Positions 1 to 7,421 of a stretch of DNA of 43,897 nucleotides are shown here, in pieces. The position numbers and the translations under genes are program-made. The number at the start of each line of letters is the position of its first letter. The stretch's first letter is position 1. The notes beneath the pieces are model-generated. The model worked only from the letters and a program-made list of their open reading frames with translations. It did not search any database and was not told the origin of the DNA. This DNA is from Elusimicrobia bacterium GWA2_69_24 (GTDB taxonomy: Bacteria; Elusimicrobiota; Elusimicrobia; UBA1565): assembly GCA_001799695.1 (NCBI GenBank), contig MGTY01000056.1, positions 40,736 through 84,632 of the forward strand. Reading direction: 5' to 3'.

Positions 1-243
1 GGCGCGCTGGGGTTCTACGCCGAGGCTCTGGTCCTGGGCTCCGAGCAGCCCGCCGTCCTCGCGGATGTGCTGAGTTCGCGCGCCTCGGTGCTGGCTTCCC
101 TGGGAAGGCGCGCGGAGGCGGTGCGGGACTTGGAGCGGGCTCTAGCGTCGCCCGGGCTGGAAGGGAGGAAGCGGCCCCTGCTGGAAAGGGAACTGCGGTC
201 CTTGCGGTCTCAGAGCCGGACGCCGGCCGCGCGCAGGCCGTAG
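1..243 (+). CDS. C-terminal end of a TPR-like protein (partial)
   Basis: The window opens inside this gene; 80 residues remain before a TAG stop. The visible part has a helix-turn-helix rhythm typical of a tetratricopeptide repeat: an Ala-rich helix, the phrase SLGRRAEAVRDLERAL, then a basic tail. TPR proteins act as protein-binding scaffolds, but the partner cannot be inferred here. Its last 34 bases overlap the 3' end of the convergent minus-strand DUF2752 gene. No start or upstream domain is visible, so the full architecture is unknown. Confidence 0.6.
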   Translation, partial: GALGFYAEALVLGSEQPAVLADVLSSRASVLASLGRRAEAVRDLERALASPGLEGRKRPLLERELRSLRSQSRTPAARRP

Positions 244-608
244 ACCGCCAGGACCAGGGCGATGGCGGCGGGGCCTTTCCAGCCGCGCAGGTCGAGCGGG
301 AAGCCCTCGGAGAACCCGCGGCCGATCCTCCGGTTCCAGAGGCCGTGCGCCAGCCAGAAAGTCCAGACCGCCGCGAACGGGATTCCCAAGGGGTGGCAGC
401 GGAACGCTTCTCCCCAGTGACCCTGGAACGCGGCCAGCAGGGAGTGGCACATGCCGCAGCCCGGGCAGGGGACGCTGGTCAGCCAGCGGAAGGCGCAGAG
501 GGGGACGGCCTCCAGGGCGGACAGGCGCACCCAGCCCAGGCTCAGGGCGCCGGCGGCCCCGGCCACCAGCAGCCAGGCGGCCGCCGCGAGCCGGTCGGAC
601 ACCTTCAC
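210..608 (-). CDS. DUF2752 small membrane protein
   Basis: A 132-residue protein with about three hydrophobic segments and the family signature CPGCGMCHSLLAAFQGHWGEAF followed by HPLG, which is diagnostic of DUF2752 (two close Cys, then a Gly/Ala-rich turn and a second helix). Biochemical function is unknown. I chose the GTG at 606-608 because it overlaps the TGA of the upstream DUF4234 gene in a GTGA, a common coupling signal; a second in-frame GTG lies two codons later. It is the last gene of the nifU-nifS-DUF4234-DUF2752 operon and converges on the TPR fragment. Confidence 0.75.
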   Translation of the reverse strand: MKVSDRLAAAAWLLVAGAAGALSLGWVRLSALEAVPLCAFRWLTSVPCPGCGMCHSLLAAFQGHWGEAFRCHPLGIPFAAVWTFWLAHGLWNRRIGRGFSEGFPLDLRGWKGPAAIALVLAVYGLRAAGVRL

Positions 609-973
609 GGGACCAGGCGGTTCAGTTCGTGCTGGTAGACCGCGTCCGCGACGATCGTGAGGCCGAAGATGGAGAGGACCAGGCCGATGGTCGCGAGGTT
701 GGGGTTCACTTCGAGCCCGCGCCCCTTGATGATGTCGTGCAGGTCGCTGCCCATCTTGTACTCGTAGTAGATGTGGAATATGCCGCAGGTGATGATGGTG
801 AGGCCCAGCCAGTACCAGAAGCGGTACTCCTCGCGGCCCAGGAGCTGGTTCATGGCCAGGAACTCCCGGTAGTTCCAATAGATGTTATACAGGCCGCAGG
901 TGAAGATCGAAAGGATGATCCCGAGCGCGATGTCGTGGCGATACTCGGCGGAGAGCGGCTGAGCTTCGGTCAT
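605..973 (-). CDS. DUF4234 family membrane protein
   Basis: A 122-residue protein with three or four predicted membrane helices. The pattern SIFTCGLYNIYWNYREF, followed about 40 residues later by ITCGIFHIYYEYKMG, is the repeated DUF4234 signature (hydrophobic helix ending C-G-[LI]-[YF]-x-I-Y). Function is unknown. Its ATG overlaps the TGA of nifS in an ATGA, and its own stop overlaps the next gene's GTG, so it is translationally coupled on both sides. A link with Fe-S assembly rests only on this operon position. Confidence 0.75.
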   Translation of the reverse strand: MTEAQPLSAEYRHDIALGIILSIFTCGLYNIYWNYREFLAMNQLLGREEYRFWYWLGLTIITCGIFHIYYEYKMGSDLHDIIKGRGLEVNPNLATIGLVLSIFGLTIVADAVYQHELNRLVP

Positions 974-2199
974 TTGGCCTCGGTCGACGGTTGGACTAGG
1001 GATTCCGCCTCGGGTCGCGGGCGGTCGTTCTTGGAGTCCCAGTACGGGGACAGGCGGCGCAGGTTGGCCACGATCCCGGGGAAGACCTCCAGGATGCGGT
1101 CGATGTCCGAATCGGTGTTGTAGCGGCTGAGGCTGAAGCGGATGGAGCCGTGCACCGCGGTGAAAGGGACCTTGAGGGCCTGCAGGACGTGCGAGGGCTC
1201 CAGGGAGCCGGAGGTGCAGGCGGAACCGCTCGAGGCGCAGATGCCGTGCTCGCTGAGCTGGTAGAGCATCCCCTCGCCCTCGATGAAGTGGAAAGAGGCG
1301 TTGAGGGTGTTGGGCAGGCGGGGCGCGTCGCCCCCGTTGACCTGGACGGAGGGGATGCGGGCCAGCAGGCCCTTCTCGAGGCGGTCGCGCATGGCCCCGA
1401 TGCGGGCCTCGTCGGCGGCGCGGTGCTCCATGGCCAGGTCCAGGGCGGCGGCCAGCCCCGCGATGTAGGGGACGTTCTCCGTCCCGGCCCGTCGTCCGGA
1501 CTCCTGATGTCCGCCGATGAGGAGCGGGCGGCACGGGGTCCCCTTGCGGATGAAGAGGGCGCCGATCCCCTTGGGGGCGTGCAGCTTGTGCCCGGAGAAA
1601 GAGAGCAGGTCCACGTGCCGGAAATCCTTGCCCAGGTCGATGGCGAGCTTGCCGACGGTCTGGGTCGCGTCGGTGTGGAAGACGATCGCGGGGTCCGTCT
1701 CCTTGGTCAGGCGCGCGAGCCGGTCCACCGGGAAGACGACCCCGGTCTCGTTGTTGGCGTGCATGACCGTGACCAGGGCCGTGTCCTTGTCGAGGGCGCG
1801 GATGAAGGCGCGCAGGTCGAGGTTGCCGTCGCCGTCCACGGGCAGGAAGGTGACGCGGTGTCCGCCGCGCTGCAGCTCCCGGCAGACCTGGAGCACCGCG
1901 GGGTGCTCCACCGCGGTCGTGACGATGTGGCGGCGGCCCGGGTTGGCCTTGGCCACCCCGAGGATCGCGGTGTTGTTGCTCTCCGTGGCGCAGGAGGTGA
2001 AGAGTATCTCGCTGGGGTCCGCGCCCAGGTGGCGCGCGATGGAGCGGCGGGAGCCGTCCACCGCGGCGGCCGCGCGGCGCGCGGGCTCGTACATGGAGCT
2101 GGGGTTGAAATACACCTCGCCGAAGAACGGGGCCATGGCTTCCCGGACCTCGGGGGCCACGGCCGTGGTCGCGTTGTTGTCGGCGTAGATGATCCGCAT
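970..2199 (-). CDS. nifS: Cysteine desulfurase, NifS type
   Basis: A 409-residue fold-type I PLP enzyme that converts cysteine to alanine and passes the sulfur, as a persulfide, to a scaffold. Visible landmarks are YADNNATT at the N-terminus, the PLP-binding FSGHK with Lys205, the EHPAVL motif near residue 99, and the active-site loop SSGSACTSG with Cys328. The short loop is typical of NifS/IscS-class enzymes rather than SufS. It starts 8 bases after nifU and is followed by an overlapping DUF4234 gene. The partner scaffold encoded upstream is the modular NifU, which is why I prefer nifS over iscS. No nitrogenase genes are in the window, so a general housekeeping role is likely. Confidence 0.93.
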   Translation of the reverse strand: MRIIYADNNATTAVAPEVREAMAPFFGEVYFNPSSMYEPARRAAAAVDGSRRSIARHLGADPSEILFTSCATESNNTAILGVAKANPGRRHIVTTAVEHPAVLQVCRELQRGGHRVTFLPVDGDGNLDLRAFIRALDKDTALVTVMHANNETGVVFPVDRLARLTKETDPAIVFHTDATQTVGKLAIDLGKDFRHVDLLSFSGHKLHAPKGIGALFIRKGTPCRPLLIGGHQESGRRAGTENVPYIAGLAAALDLAMEHRAADEARIGAMRDRLEKGLLARIPSVQVNGGDAPRLPNTLNASFHFIEGEGMLYQLSEHGICASSGSACTSGSLEPSHVLQALKVPFTAVHGSIRFSLSRYNTDSDIDRILEVFPGIVANLRRLSPYWDSKNDRPRPEAESLVQPSTEAK

Positions 2200-2207
2200 G
2201 GCGTGCC

Positions 2208-3209
2208 TCAGGCCTCGATGACCCGGACGGATTCGTGGACCCGGTCCTTCAGGGTCCCCTCGACCATCATGCGCAGGGTGCTGCCCGAGTGCGCGCAGCC
2301 CTTGCAGGCCCCCGCCAGCCGGCAGTAGACCAGGTTCTCCTTGATGTCGAGGATCTCGATGTCGCCGCCGTCCTTGCGCAGCATGGGGCGGATGTAGTCA
2401 TCGACGACCTTCTCGACCTTCTTGCTGAACTGATAGGGCGAGAGGCCCACGATGAATCCGGCGACCTCGACCTCCGGCGGGCGGGGCGCGCCCGAGGCGC
2501 CGCCCTCTCCGGCGAGAGGAGAACGGCTGGCGCCTTCGAGGACGGCGGCCCCCTGGCCGCCGCCCCAGGCTTCGTTGAGCAGGTCTTGCAGGCCGCCGGG
2601 GGCGTAGTGGCAGGAGGCGCAGGCGCCGCCCGCCTTGATGGCGTTGGTGATCTCGGGGATGGTGCGCAGGTTGAGTTCCTTGATCTTCCGGCGGATGTAG
2701 GGCTCGCTCAAGGAGAAGCACTGGCACACGATCCGGCCTTCCTGCTGGTCGTTGGCGTGGATGTCCACGCCGAGCTTGGCCAGGTCCACGCCCCGCTTCT
2801 GGGCCCAGTTGAACACCGCGGCCTCGAGGGCCTCGGCGCCCATGACCGAGCAGTGGATCTTCTGCTCGGGCAGCCCGCCCAGGAAGTCCACGATGTCCTT
2901 GTTCCGCACCTTCAGCGCGGTCACGGGTGTGAAGCGGCCCCTCTCGATGAGGACGCAGAGGGCTTCGGAGGCGGCGATCGCGGAGGTGCAGCCGAAGGTC
3001 AGGTACTTGGCCTCGACGATGCGGTCCTGCAGGGGGTCGGAGGGGTGCTTCTCGACGCGGAAGGTGAAGCGCAGGGCGTCGCCGCAGGAGATGGAGCCGT
3101 GCTCCCCGAACCCGTCGGGGTTCTCGATCTCGCCGAGATGGGTCCCGGGTTTGCCGTGGACCGCGTCCATGAATATCTGTTTGGTCTTCTCACTGTATTG
3201 CCAGGCCAT
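2208..3209 (-). CDS. nifU: Modular Fe-S cluster scaffold NifU with repeat-derived linker
   Basis: A 333-residue three-domain scaffold on which NifS-derived sulfur and iron are assembled. Residues 1-130 are the IscU-like domain with Cys42, Cys74 and Cys120. Residues about 158-205 are the [2Fe-2S] BFD-like domain with Cys162, Cys164, Cys197 and Cys200. Residues about 258-333 are the NifU C-terminal domain with the CKGC motif (Cys302, Cys305). All expected cysteines are present. The linker between the last two domains (residues 216-238) is read from copy A of the 57-bp hairpin element found elsewhere in the window. A TAGAAT hexamer just upstream of the ATG could be a -10 box. First gene of its operon. 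Confidence 0.93.
   Translation of the reverse strand: MAWQYSEKTKQIFMDAVHGKPGTHLGEIENPDGFGEHGSISCGDALRFTFRVEKHPSDPLQDRIVEAKYLTFGCTSAIAASEALCVLIERGRFTPVTALKVRNKDIVDFLGGLPEQKIHCSVMGAEALEAAVFNWAQKRGVDLAKLGVDIHANDQQEGRIVCQCFSLSEPYIRRKIKELNLRTIPEITNAIKAGGACASCHYAPGGLQDLLNEAWGGGQGAAVLEGASRSPLAGEGGASGAPRPPEVEVAGFIVGLSPYQFSKKVEKVVDDYIRPMLRKDGGDIEILDIKENLVYCRLAGACKGCAHSGSTLRMMVEGTLKDRVHESVRVIEA
2503..2562 (+). repeat. 57-bp two-hairpin element, copy A (inside nifU)
   Basis: It begins CCTCTC CGGC GAGAGG (6-bp stem) and ends GGCGGCC CCCT GGCCGCC (7-bp stem, bases 2544-2561). It matches copies at 13253-13312, 37127-37180 and 38023-38086 over most of its length. Here it lies antisense to nifU and is translated without a stop as part of the linker between the central and C-terminal NifU domains. 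Confidence 0.8.
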
Positions 3210-3281
3210 GATGGACTTATTCTAACAATTTATCGGACCCTCGCGGCTCACAGGCCGCTCCGGCTGCCTCGGTCCGTCGGC

Positions 3282-6200
3282 TCAGCCGCTGAGATCGGAC
3301 AAGGACACCGTGGTCGAGCGCACCTCCCGCAGGAGCGGTTCGACCTTCTTCAGGATTTCGCGGTCCGGGTTCTTGGGGTCCGCCATCGCCTTCTTGAGGG
3401 CCCGGTATTCCATCTTGGAGTACTTGGACCAGACACCGGCGTCCTTCAGGATGGCGACGACGCGGTCGTAGGCTTCCTTCTCCTTTCCCTGCGTGGGCAC
3501 GGAGACGGCCCCCTTCTTGGTCAGGCGCGAGGCGTGCGACCTGCCCGCGACCCGGACGTGGCCGGTCCGGCGCGAGAACTCGACGACGACCTCCTCCAAC
3601 TCCGCGCTCTCGGCCTTCAGGGCCTTCACGGCGCCGTCGAGGGTCTTCATCTTGACCGCGAGCTCGCCCATGCGGTCCACGCGGGCGCCGGCCTCCGCGC
3701 GGTTCTTGGGCAGGTCCGGCGGCTTGAGCCGGTCCTCCCAAGCGGCGCGGTTGGCGTCGAAGTCCGTGCGCAAGGAGTCCATCTCCCGGAGGACGGCGAA
3801 CAGGCGCTTCTCCAGGTCCGCGAGATAGGCGTCGTCGACTTCGATGACCGTCTCCTTCTCCTTGAAGTCCCAGATCAGGCGGCCCTTCTTGCCGCGCATG
3901 AGGTCCGGGTAGAGCTGGCGCATGGCCAGGAGGTAGAGGCCGAGCTGGTAGTCCTTGGCCTTGACCTCCTCGTCGGTCGGGGCCTTGTAGTGGGACTTCC
4001 AGTCGCGGATCACGATCGTGTCGCCGTCCATCATGACCCGGTCCGGGATGCCCTGGAACTTGTAGGTCCGTCCGGTCCGGGGGTCGGTCAGCGCGAAGTG
4101 CATCCGCTGCTCGAGGTACAGGACCCGGCCCTGGTCGTCGAAGGGGAAGAGCTGCTTCCACTTGGCCCGGATGTAGTCCTTGGCCCCGCGCTGGTACTCC
4201 TCGGGCGTCACGCCCGGGTCGGGACGGAAGTCGCCTTCGGCGCGGAGTTCCTTCCACCGGCCTGTGAAGTATTTGAGGAGGTCGGCCAGGGTCAGGTCCG
4301 CCGCGATCTTGCCGCCCTTGATCCAGACGTAGAGCCGCTCCATGGTCTCGTGGATGGCGGAACCGGCCAAAAATCCCATGGGCTTGGGTCCGAGGTCCCG
4401 CATGCGCAGGAGGTAGCGCTTCACGTAGTCCTCGCGGTCGGCGAGGAAGGTGGCCAGCTGGGTGGCGGAGAGGAGGCCCGGTTCGGCGTCCGGCGCCCAG
4501 GCCTCGCGCGGCAGCTTGGTCCGCGCCACGCCGCCCTTGCCCTTGCCGGCTTCGTCCTTGGCCGAGACCTCCAGGCCGTGGGCGTGCTCGGAGCGCAGGT
4601 CGGCGCGGAGCTTCTCGAAGGCGGCGCGGTCTTCGCCCCCCTGGAGCTCGGCCATGCGCCGCACGGCGGCGGCGTCGAGGCTGGAGTACTTCTCCCAGAC
4701 CCCGCCCTCCCGCAGGACCTGCACGACCGCCTCGTTGCCTTCGGGGTCGTCGGTCTTGGTCGGGACGGTCCGCTCGGATCTGCGCTCGATCGTCGCGGAG
4801 TAGCTCTGGCCCTGGACGGCGTCGAGCCCCTGCTCCTTGCCGTAGCGGGCGAGGCCTGCCTCGAGCTTGCCGTACTCCTTGTCGAGCTTGCGCAGCTCCT
4901 CCTTCTTGTCGGCCAGCTCGGCCTGGATGGCGCCCATGCGGTCCACGGCCTGCTTCGCGGCCTGCAGGCCGCTCGGCCGCGCGTCGGGCTTGAGTCGCTT
5001 CTCCCATTCGGGGCGCTCGGCTTCCACGCGCTCCTTAAAAGTCTCGATGGCGCGCAGGATGTGGAAGACGCGGTCCTGGACCTTCGCCAGGTAGGCGTCG
5101 TCCACCGCGATCTCCTGGGTGAACTCCTTGTAATCCCAGACCAGCTTGATCTTGCGGCCCTGGACCAGGTCGGGGCGGGCGGCCCGGAGCGCGAGGGCGT
5201 AGAGGCCGAGCTGGTAGTCGTCGCGCTCGAGCTTCGCGAGGCTCGGGGGGTTGAAGTAGGTCTTCCAGTCGCGGATGTAGACCGTGTCGCCCTTGAGCAT
5301 GAGGCGGTCTATCTTCCCCTTGAAGTCGTAGGACTTGCCCGTGACAGGGTCCGTCATCTTCCAGAGCACGGTCTGCTCCAAGGACAGCACCTGGCCCTGT
5401 CCGTCGAAGGGGGCCAGCAGTTCGAACTTGCGCGCGATGAAGGCCCGGCCGCGGCGCTTGTAGTCAGCGTCCGTCCAGCCGTCGCGCACGCGGTAGCGGC
5501 CGGCCGCCGCCTTCTCCTTGGCCCAGGCGGCGTCGTACTCGGCCAGGACCTCCTCCCGGGTGATGCTCTTGCCGTCGCGGCCCTGCGCGATCCAGGTGTA
5601 GACCTTCTCCAGGGTCTGGTGCACGGCCAGCCCGATCAAAAGCTCGTAGCCCTGCGGGGAGGACTTGTCCTCCTTGCCGAAGAGGAAGGTGAGCGCGTAG
5701 GCCTCCGGGTCGTACTCGAACATGGAGAGGCGGTACGGCGAGAACGGCCGGTTCATCGGGTCGAACGGCTTCTTGGCGGCGCCCAAGGGGGCGCCGTCCA
5801 CGACGGGTTCCCCTTTCTTCAGTCCAGGTCCTTTCTTGTTGGAGACGGCCGGGGCTTTCGTCCCGTCGACTGCGCCTTTCCGGACGCCGTTGCGGATGCC
5901 CAGGACCTGGTCCATGAGCCGCTCGCCCGCGTCGCGGGCTCCGGCGGCCGGCATGCGGCCCAGGCTCTCGGGAGAGAACGCGGAGAAATCGATGCGGGGC
6001 AGCAGCGCGGCCGAGGGGGCGGCCCCTGCCGCTATCGACCGGCAGGGACCGTGCAAGAGAATGTTCTCCGTACGCACGGCCCCTGCGACTGCGCTCAGGG
6101 CTGGCGCCGGGGAAAGGACGCCTGCCGGTCGGGTCGCGGGACGGAGCCGCGCGGCCCGGGTCGCGGTCGGAGCGGCTCCGGGCGTCTGCGCGGCGGCGAG

Positions 6201-6506
6201 GGGTGCGGCGGTCTGGAGGGAGGCCGCGGGCGCCGGCAGCATCAGCGTCGGGGTCTGGGACAGGGCTGGGTTCTGCAGAGCGGGGAGGGATCGAGTCGAT
6301 CCGGGAGTCTGGCTGATAAGGGAGACGCCGCCCGCGCCGGGCCTGCCGAGGGAGGCTCCGACCGCGGCCGCGCCGGACAGGGGCGCGCCGACCTGGACCG
6401 GCAACTGGATGGGCTGCACCGCCATGGCCGCTTGACACCAGGGACCGGTTAGGATCTGCAGAGCCGCTGCGACTAGGATGGGCCTTCGGACCGAGGAACG
6501 TTCCAT
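3282..6506 (-). CDS. Secreted-type protein with two tandem PD-(D/E)XK nuclease domains
   Basis: A 1074-residue protein. Residues 1-31 look like a signal peptide (basic start, hydrophobic core, AMA-type cleavage), and residues about 32-250 are Ala/Pro-rich low complexity. Two homologous units follow. Unit 1 has GLAVH (His296), Asp400, RDWK with Asp413 and Lys415, and QLGLY (Gln432, Tyr436). Unit 2 has GSAIH (His719), Asp822, RDWK with Asp835 and Lys837, and QLGLY (Gln854, Tyr858). These match the H, D, D-x-K and Q-xxx-Y motifs of RecB/Cas4-like PDDEXK nucleases, without the Fe-S cysteines. Each unit ends in a coiled coil and a tail containing GVWxKYS. Both active sites look intact. A TATAAT at 6531-6536 and an SD-like ctggagg precede the ATG. 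Nuclease activity and export are predictions; the substrate is unknown. Confidence 0.8.
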   Translation of the reverse strand: MERSSVRRPILVAAALQILTGPWCQAAMAVQPIQLPVQVGAPLSGAAAVGASLGRPGAGGVSLISQTPGSTRSLPALQNPALSQTPTLMLPAPAASLQTAAPLAAAQTPGAAPTATRAARLRPATRPAGVLSPAPALSAVAGAVRTENILLHGPCRSIAAGAAPSAALLPRIDFSAFSPESLGRMPAAGARDAGERLMDQVLGIRNGVRKGAVDGTKAPAVSNKKGPGLKKGEPVVDGAPLGAAKKPFDPMNRPFSPYRLSMFEYDPEAYALTFLFGKEDKSSPQGYELLIGLAVHQTLEKVYTWIAQGRDGKSITREEVLAEYDAAWAKEKAAAGRYRVRDGWTDADYKRRGRAFIARKFELLAPFDGQGQVLSLEQTVLWKMTDPVTGKSYDFKGKIDRLMLKGDTVYIRDWKTYFNPPSLAKLERDDYQLGLYALALRAARPDLVQGRKIKLVWDYKEFTQEIAVDDAYLAKVQDRVFHILRAIETFKERVEAERPEWEKRLKPDARPSGLQAAKQAVDRMGAIQAELADKKEELRKLDKEYGKLEAGLARYGKEQGLDAVQGQSYSATIERRSERTVPTKTDDPEGNEAVVQVLREGGVWEKYSSLDAAAVRRMAELQGGEDRAAFEKLRADLRSEHAHGLEVSAKDEAGKGKGGVARTKLPREAWAPDAEPGLLSATQLATFLADREDYVKRYLLRMRDLGPKPMGFLAGSAIHETMERLYVWIKGGKIAADLTLADLLKYFTGRWKELRAEGDFRPDPGVTPEEYQRGAKDYIRAKWKQLFPFDDQGRVLYLEQRMHFALTDPRTGRTYKFQGIPDRVMMDGDTIVIRDWKSHYKAPTDEEVKAKDYQLGLYLLAMRQLYPDLMRGKKGRLIWDFKEKETVIEVDDAYLADLEKRLFAVLREMDSLRTDFDANRAAWEDRLKPPDLPKNRAEAGARVDRMGELAVKMKTLDGAVKALKAESAELEEVVVEFSRRTGHVRVAGRSHASRLTKKGAVSVPTQGKEKEAYDRVVAILKDAGVWSKYSKMEYRALKKAMADPKNPDREILKKVEPLLREVRSTTVSLSDLSG

Positions 6507-6530
6507 GGACGCCTCCAGAACTGCATCCTC

Positions 6531-6536
6531 ATTATA
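6531..6536 (-). promoter_or_regulatory. Probable -10 box of the tandem nuclease gene
   Basis: A perfect TATAAT on the minus strand lies 24 bases upstream of the ATG at 6504-6506, leaving room for a short leader with an SD-like GGAGG. The -35 region is weak, with CACGTT at 17-bp spacing. Confidence 0.5.
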
Positions 6537-6620
6537 GGCGCAGTCGCCGGAGAAACGTGCGAGTCGAAGGACCCAAGGGCGGGCAGGGAATAGGCCCCCC
6601 GGTCCGTGGGCCGATAGTTA

Positions 6621-6888
6621 GGGCTCGCAATGAAATAAGTGGCGCATTTCGCCGGAGGCGATTTTGGAGCGAGCCGAAGCGATGCGAGACGCGCAGGCCT
6701 TAAGGCCTGTAAGTCGAGCAGCGCGAAGGCGCAGCCCAAAAGCGCCCCGGCCCTTCGGGGAGGCCCGCTATTGGCCTATTTCGTCGTTGCTCGTCGCTTA
6801 CATAGCTCACGCTATGCGCGCTCCTCGCGCCTAGAAATCGGCTCAAGATCGGGCCTCCGAAGTGCGCCACTTATTTCATTGCGAGCCC
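6621..6888. mobile_element. MITE with 26-bp perfect terminal inverted repeats
   Basis: The 268-bp element starts GGGCTCGCAATGAAATAAGT (repeat 6621-6646) and ends with the exact complement (6863-6888). It is flanked by TTA on both sides (6618-6620 and 6889-6891), a 3-bp target duplication. It has no convincing gene and is rich in internal palindromes such as AGGCCTTAAGGCCT and CATAGCTCACGCTATG. A TNA duplication is what the IS1031 group of the IS5 family makes, so a transposase of that kind could mobilise it; none is in the window. It occupies the gap between two divergent genes. Confidence 0.85.
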
Positions 6889-6974
6889 TTACAGACGGGG
6901 GAGGATATCAGCGGCGGCGATAACGCTGCAGGGCGGAGAAGGACCGGTCGTAGGTCTTCTCCCCTTCTCGCGCG

Positions 6975-7003
6975 TTGACACGTATCGGTCGGGGCGTTAT
7001 AAT
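6975..7003 (+). promoter_or_regulatory. Consensus sigma-70 promoter
   Basis: TTGACA at 6975-6980 and TATAAT at 6998-7003 are separated by exactly 17 bp, a perfect consensus promoter. Only six bases separate the -10 box from the ATG at 7010, so the predicted start of transcription is on or next to the start codon and the mRNA would be leaderless. Confidence 0.85.
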
Positions 7004-7009
7004 GCTCCC

Positions 7010-7324
7010 ATGCGCCGAATGCTGTGCGCCGTGCCGCTCCTCGCGGCCGCCCTCCTGCTCGCCGTGGCCGTCCGAGCCGGTTGGATGGATAAAGTAAAGA
7101 AAGCCGCTTCGGATACGGTCGACGGCGCGCTCAAGACGCGCGACGAACGCCGCAAGAACGTCAGCACGAAATCCCACGCCGCCGTGCGCGGCCTCGGCGA
7201 GGACGAGACGCAGTCCTCCGAGGCCGACCCCCGCGATTTCGAAGGGCTGCAGTGGCTGGAATCCCTGGAGATCGGCGAGGACGAAGTCGACCGGTTCATC
7301 CAAGAGGGCGGCCTGGCCCCTTGA
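7010..7324 (+). CDS. Small exported protein of unknown function
   Basis: A 104-residue protein with a clear signal peptide (MRRM then a Leu/Ala-rich core to about residue 23, AVRA-type cleavage). The mature part is highly charged: a Lys-rich amphipathic helix (WMDKVKKAASD), then an acidic C-terminal half containing LESLEIGEDEVDRFIQEGG. I recognise no family. It has its own consensus promoter and probably a leaderless transcript. It lies 97 bases upstream of ftsQ and may be transcribed separately from it. Confidence 0.7.
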   Translation: MRRMLCAVPLLAAALLLAVAVRAGWMDKVKKAASDTVDGALKTRDERRKNVSTKSHAAVRGLGEDETQSSEADPRDFEGLQWLESLEIGEDEVDRFIQEGGLAP

Positions 7325-7361
7325 CTCCGGAACGCGGCTTTCGGCGGGCCGGCAAAGTTGA

Positions 7362-7367
7362 TATAAT
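7362..7367 (+). promoter_or_regulatory. Possible -10 box ahead of ftsQAZ
   Basis: TATAAT at 7362-7367 sits 54 bases upstream of the ftsQ GTG. There is no recognisable -35 hexamer at 16-18 bp, so this is only a candidate promoter for the division cluster. Confidence 0.4.
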
Positions 7368-7421
7368 CGGACTCGTCGCGGATGCTCAGCGGCCGCGTTC
7401 TCAAATCCAGTCGGTAGCCGG

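Noticed and set aside
970..3209. Nitrogen-fixation island
   Set aside because: NifU and NifS alone do not indicate nitrogenase; no nifHDK or other nif genes are present.
2235..6452. A very long open frame (1405 codons) on the plus strand over nifU and the nuclease gene
   Set aside because: It is a GC-driven antisense shadow: its translation has no domain or motif, while the minus-strand frames carry complete NifU and PDDEXK signatures.
3282..6506. Cas4 or a RecB-type repair nuclease
   Set aside because: The domains match the superfamily, but there are no Fe-S cysteines, no helicase and no CRISPR genes, and a signal peptide is present.
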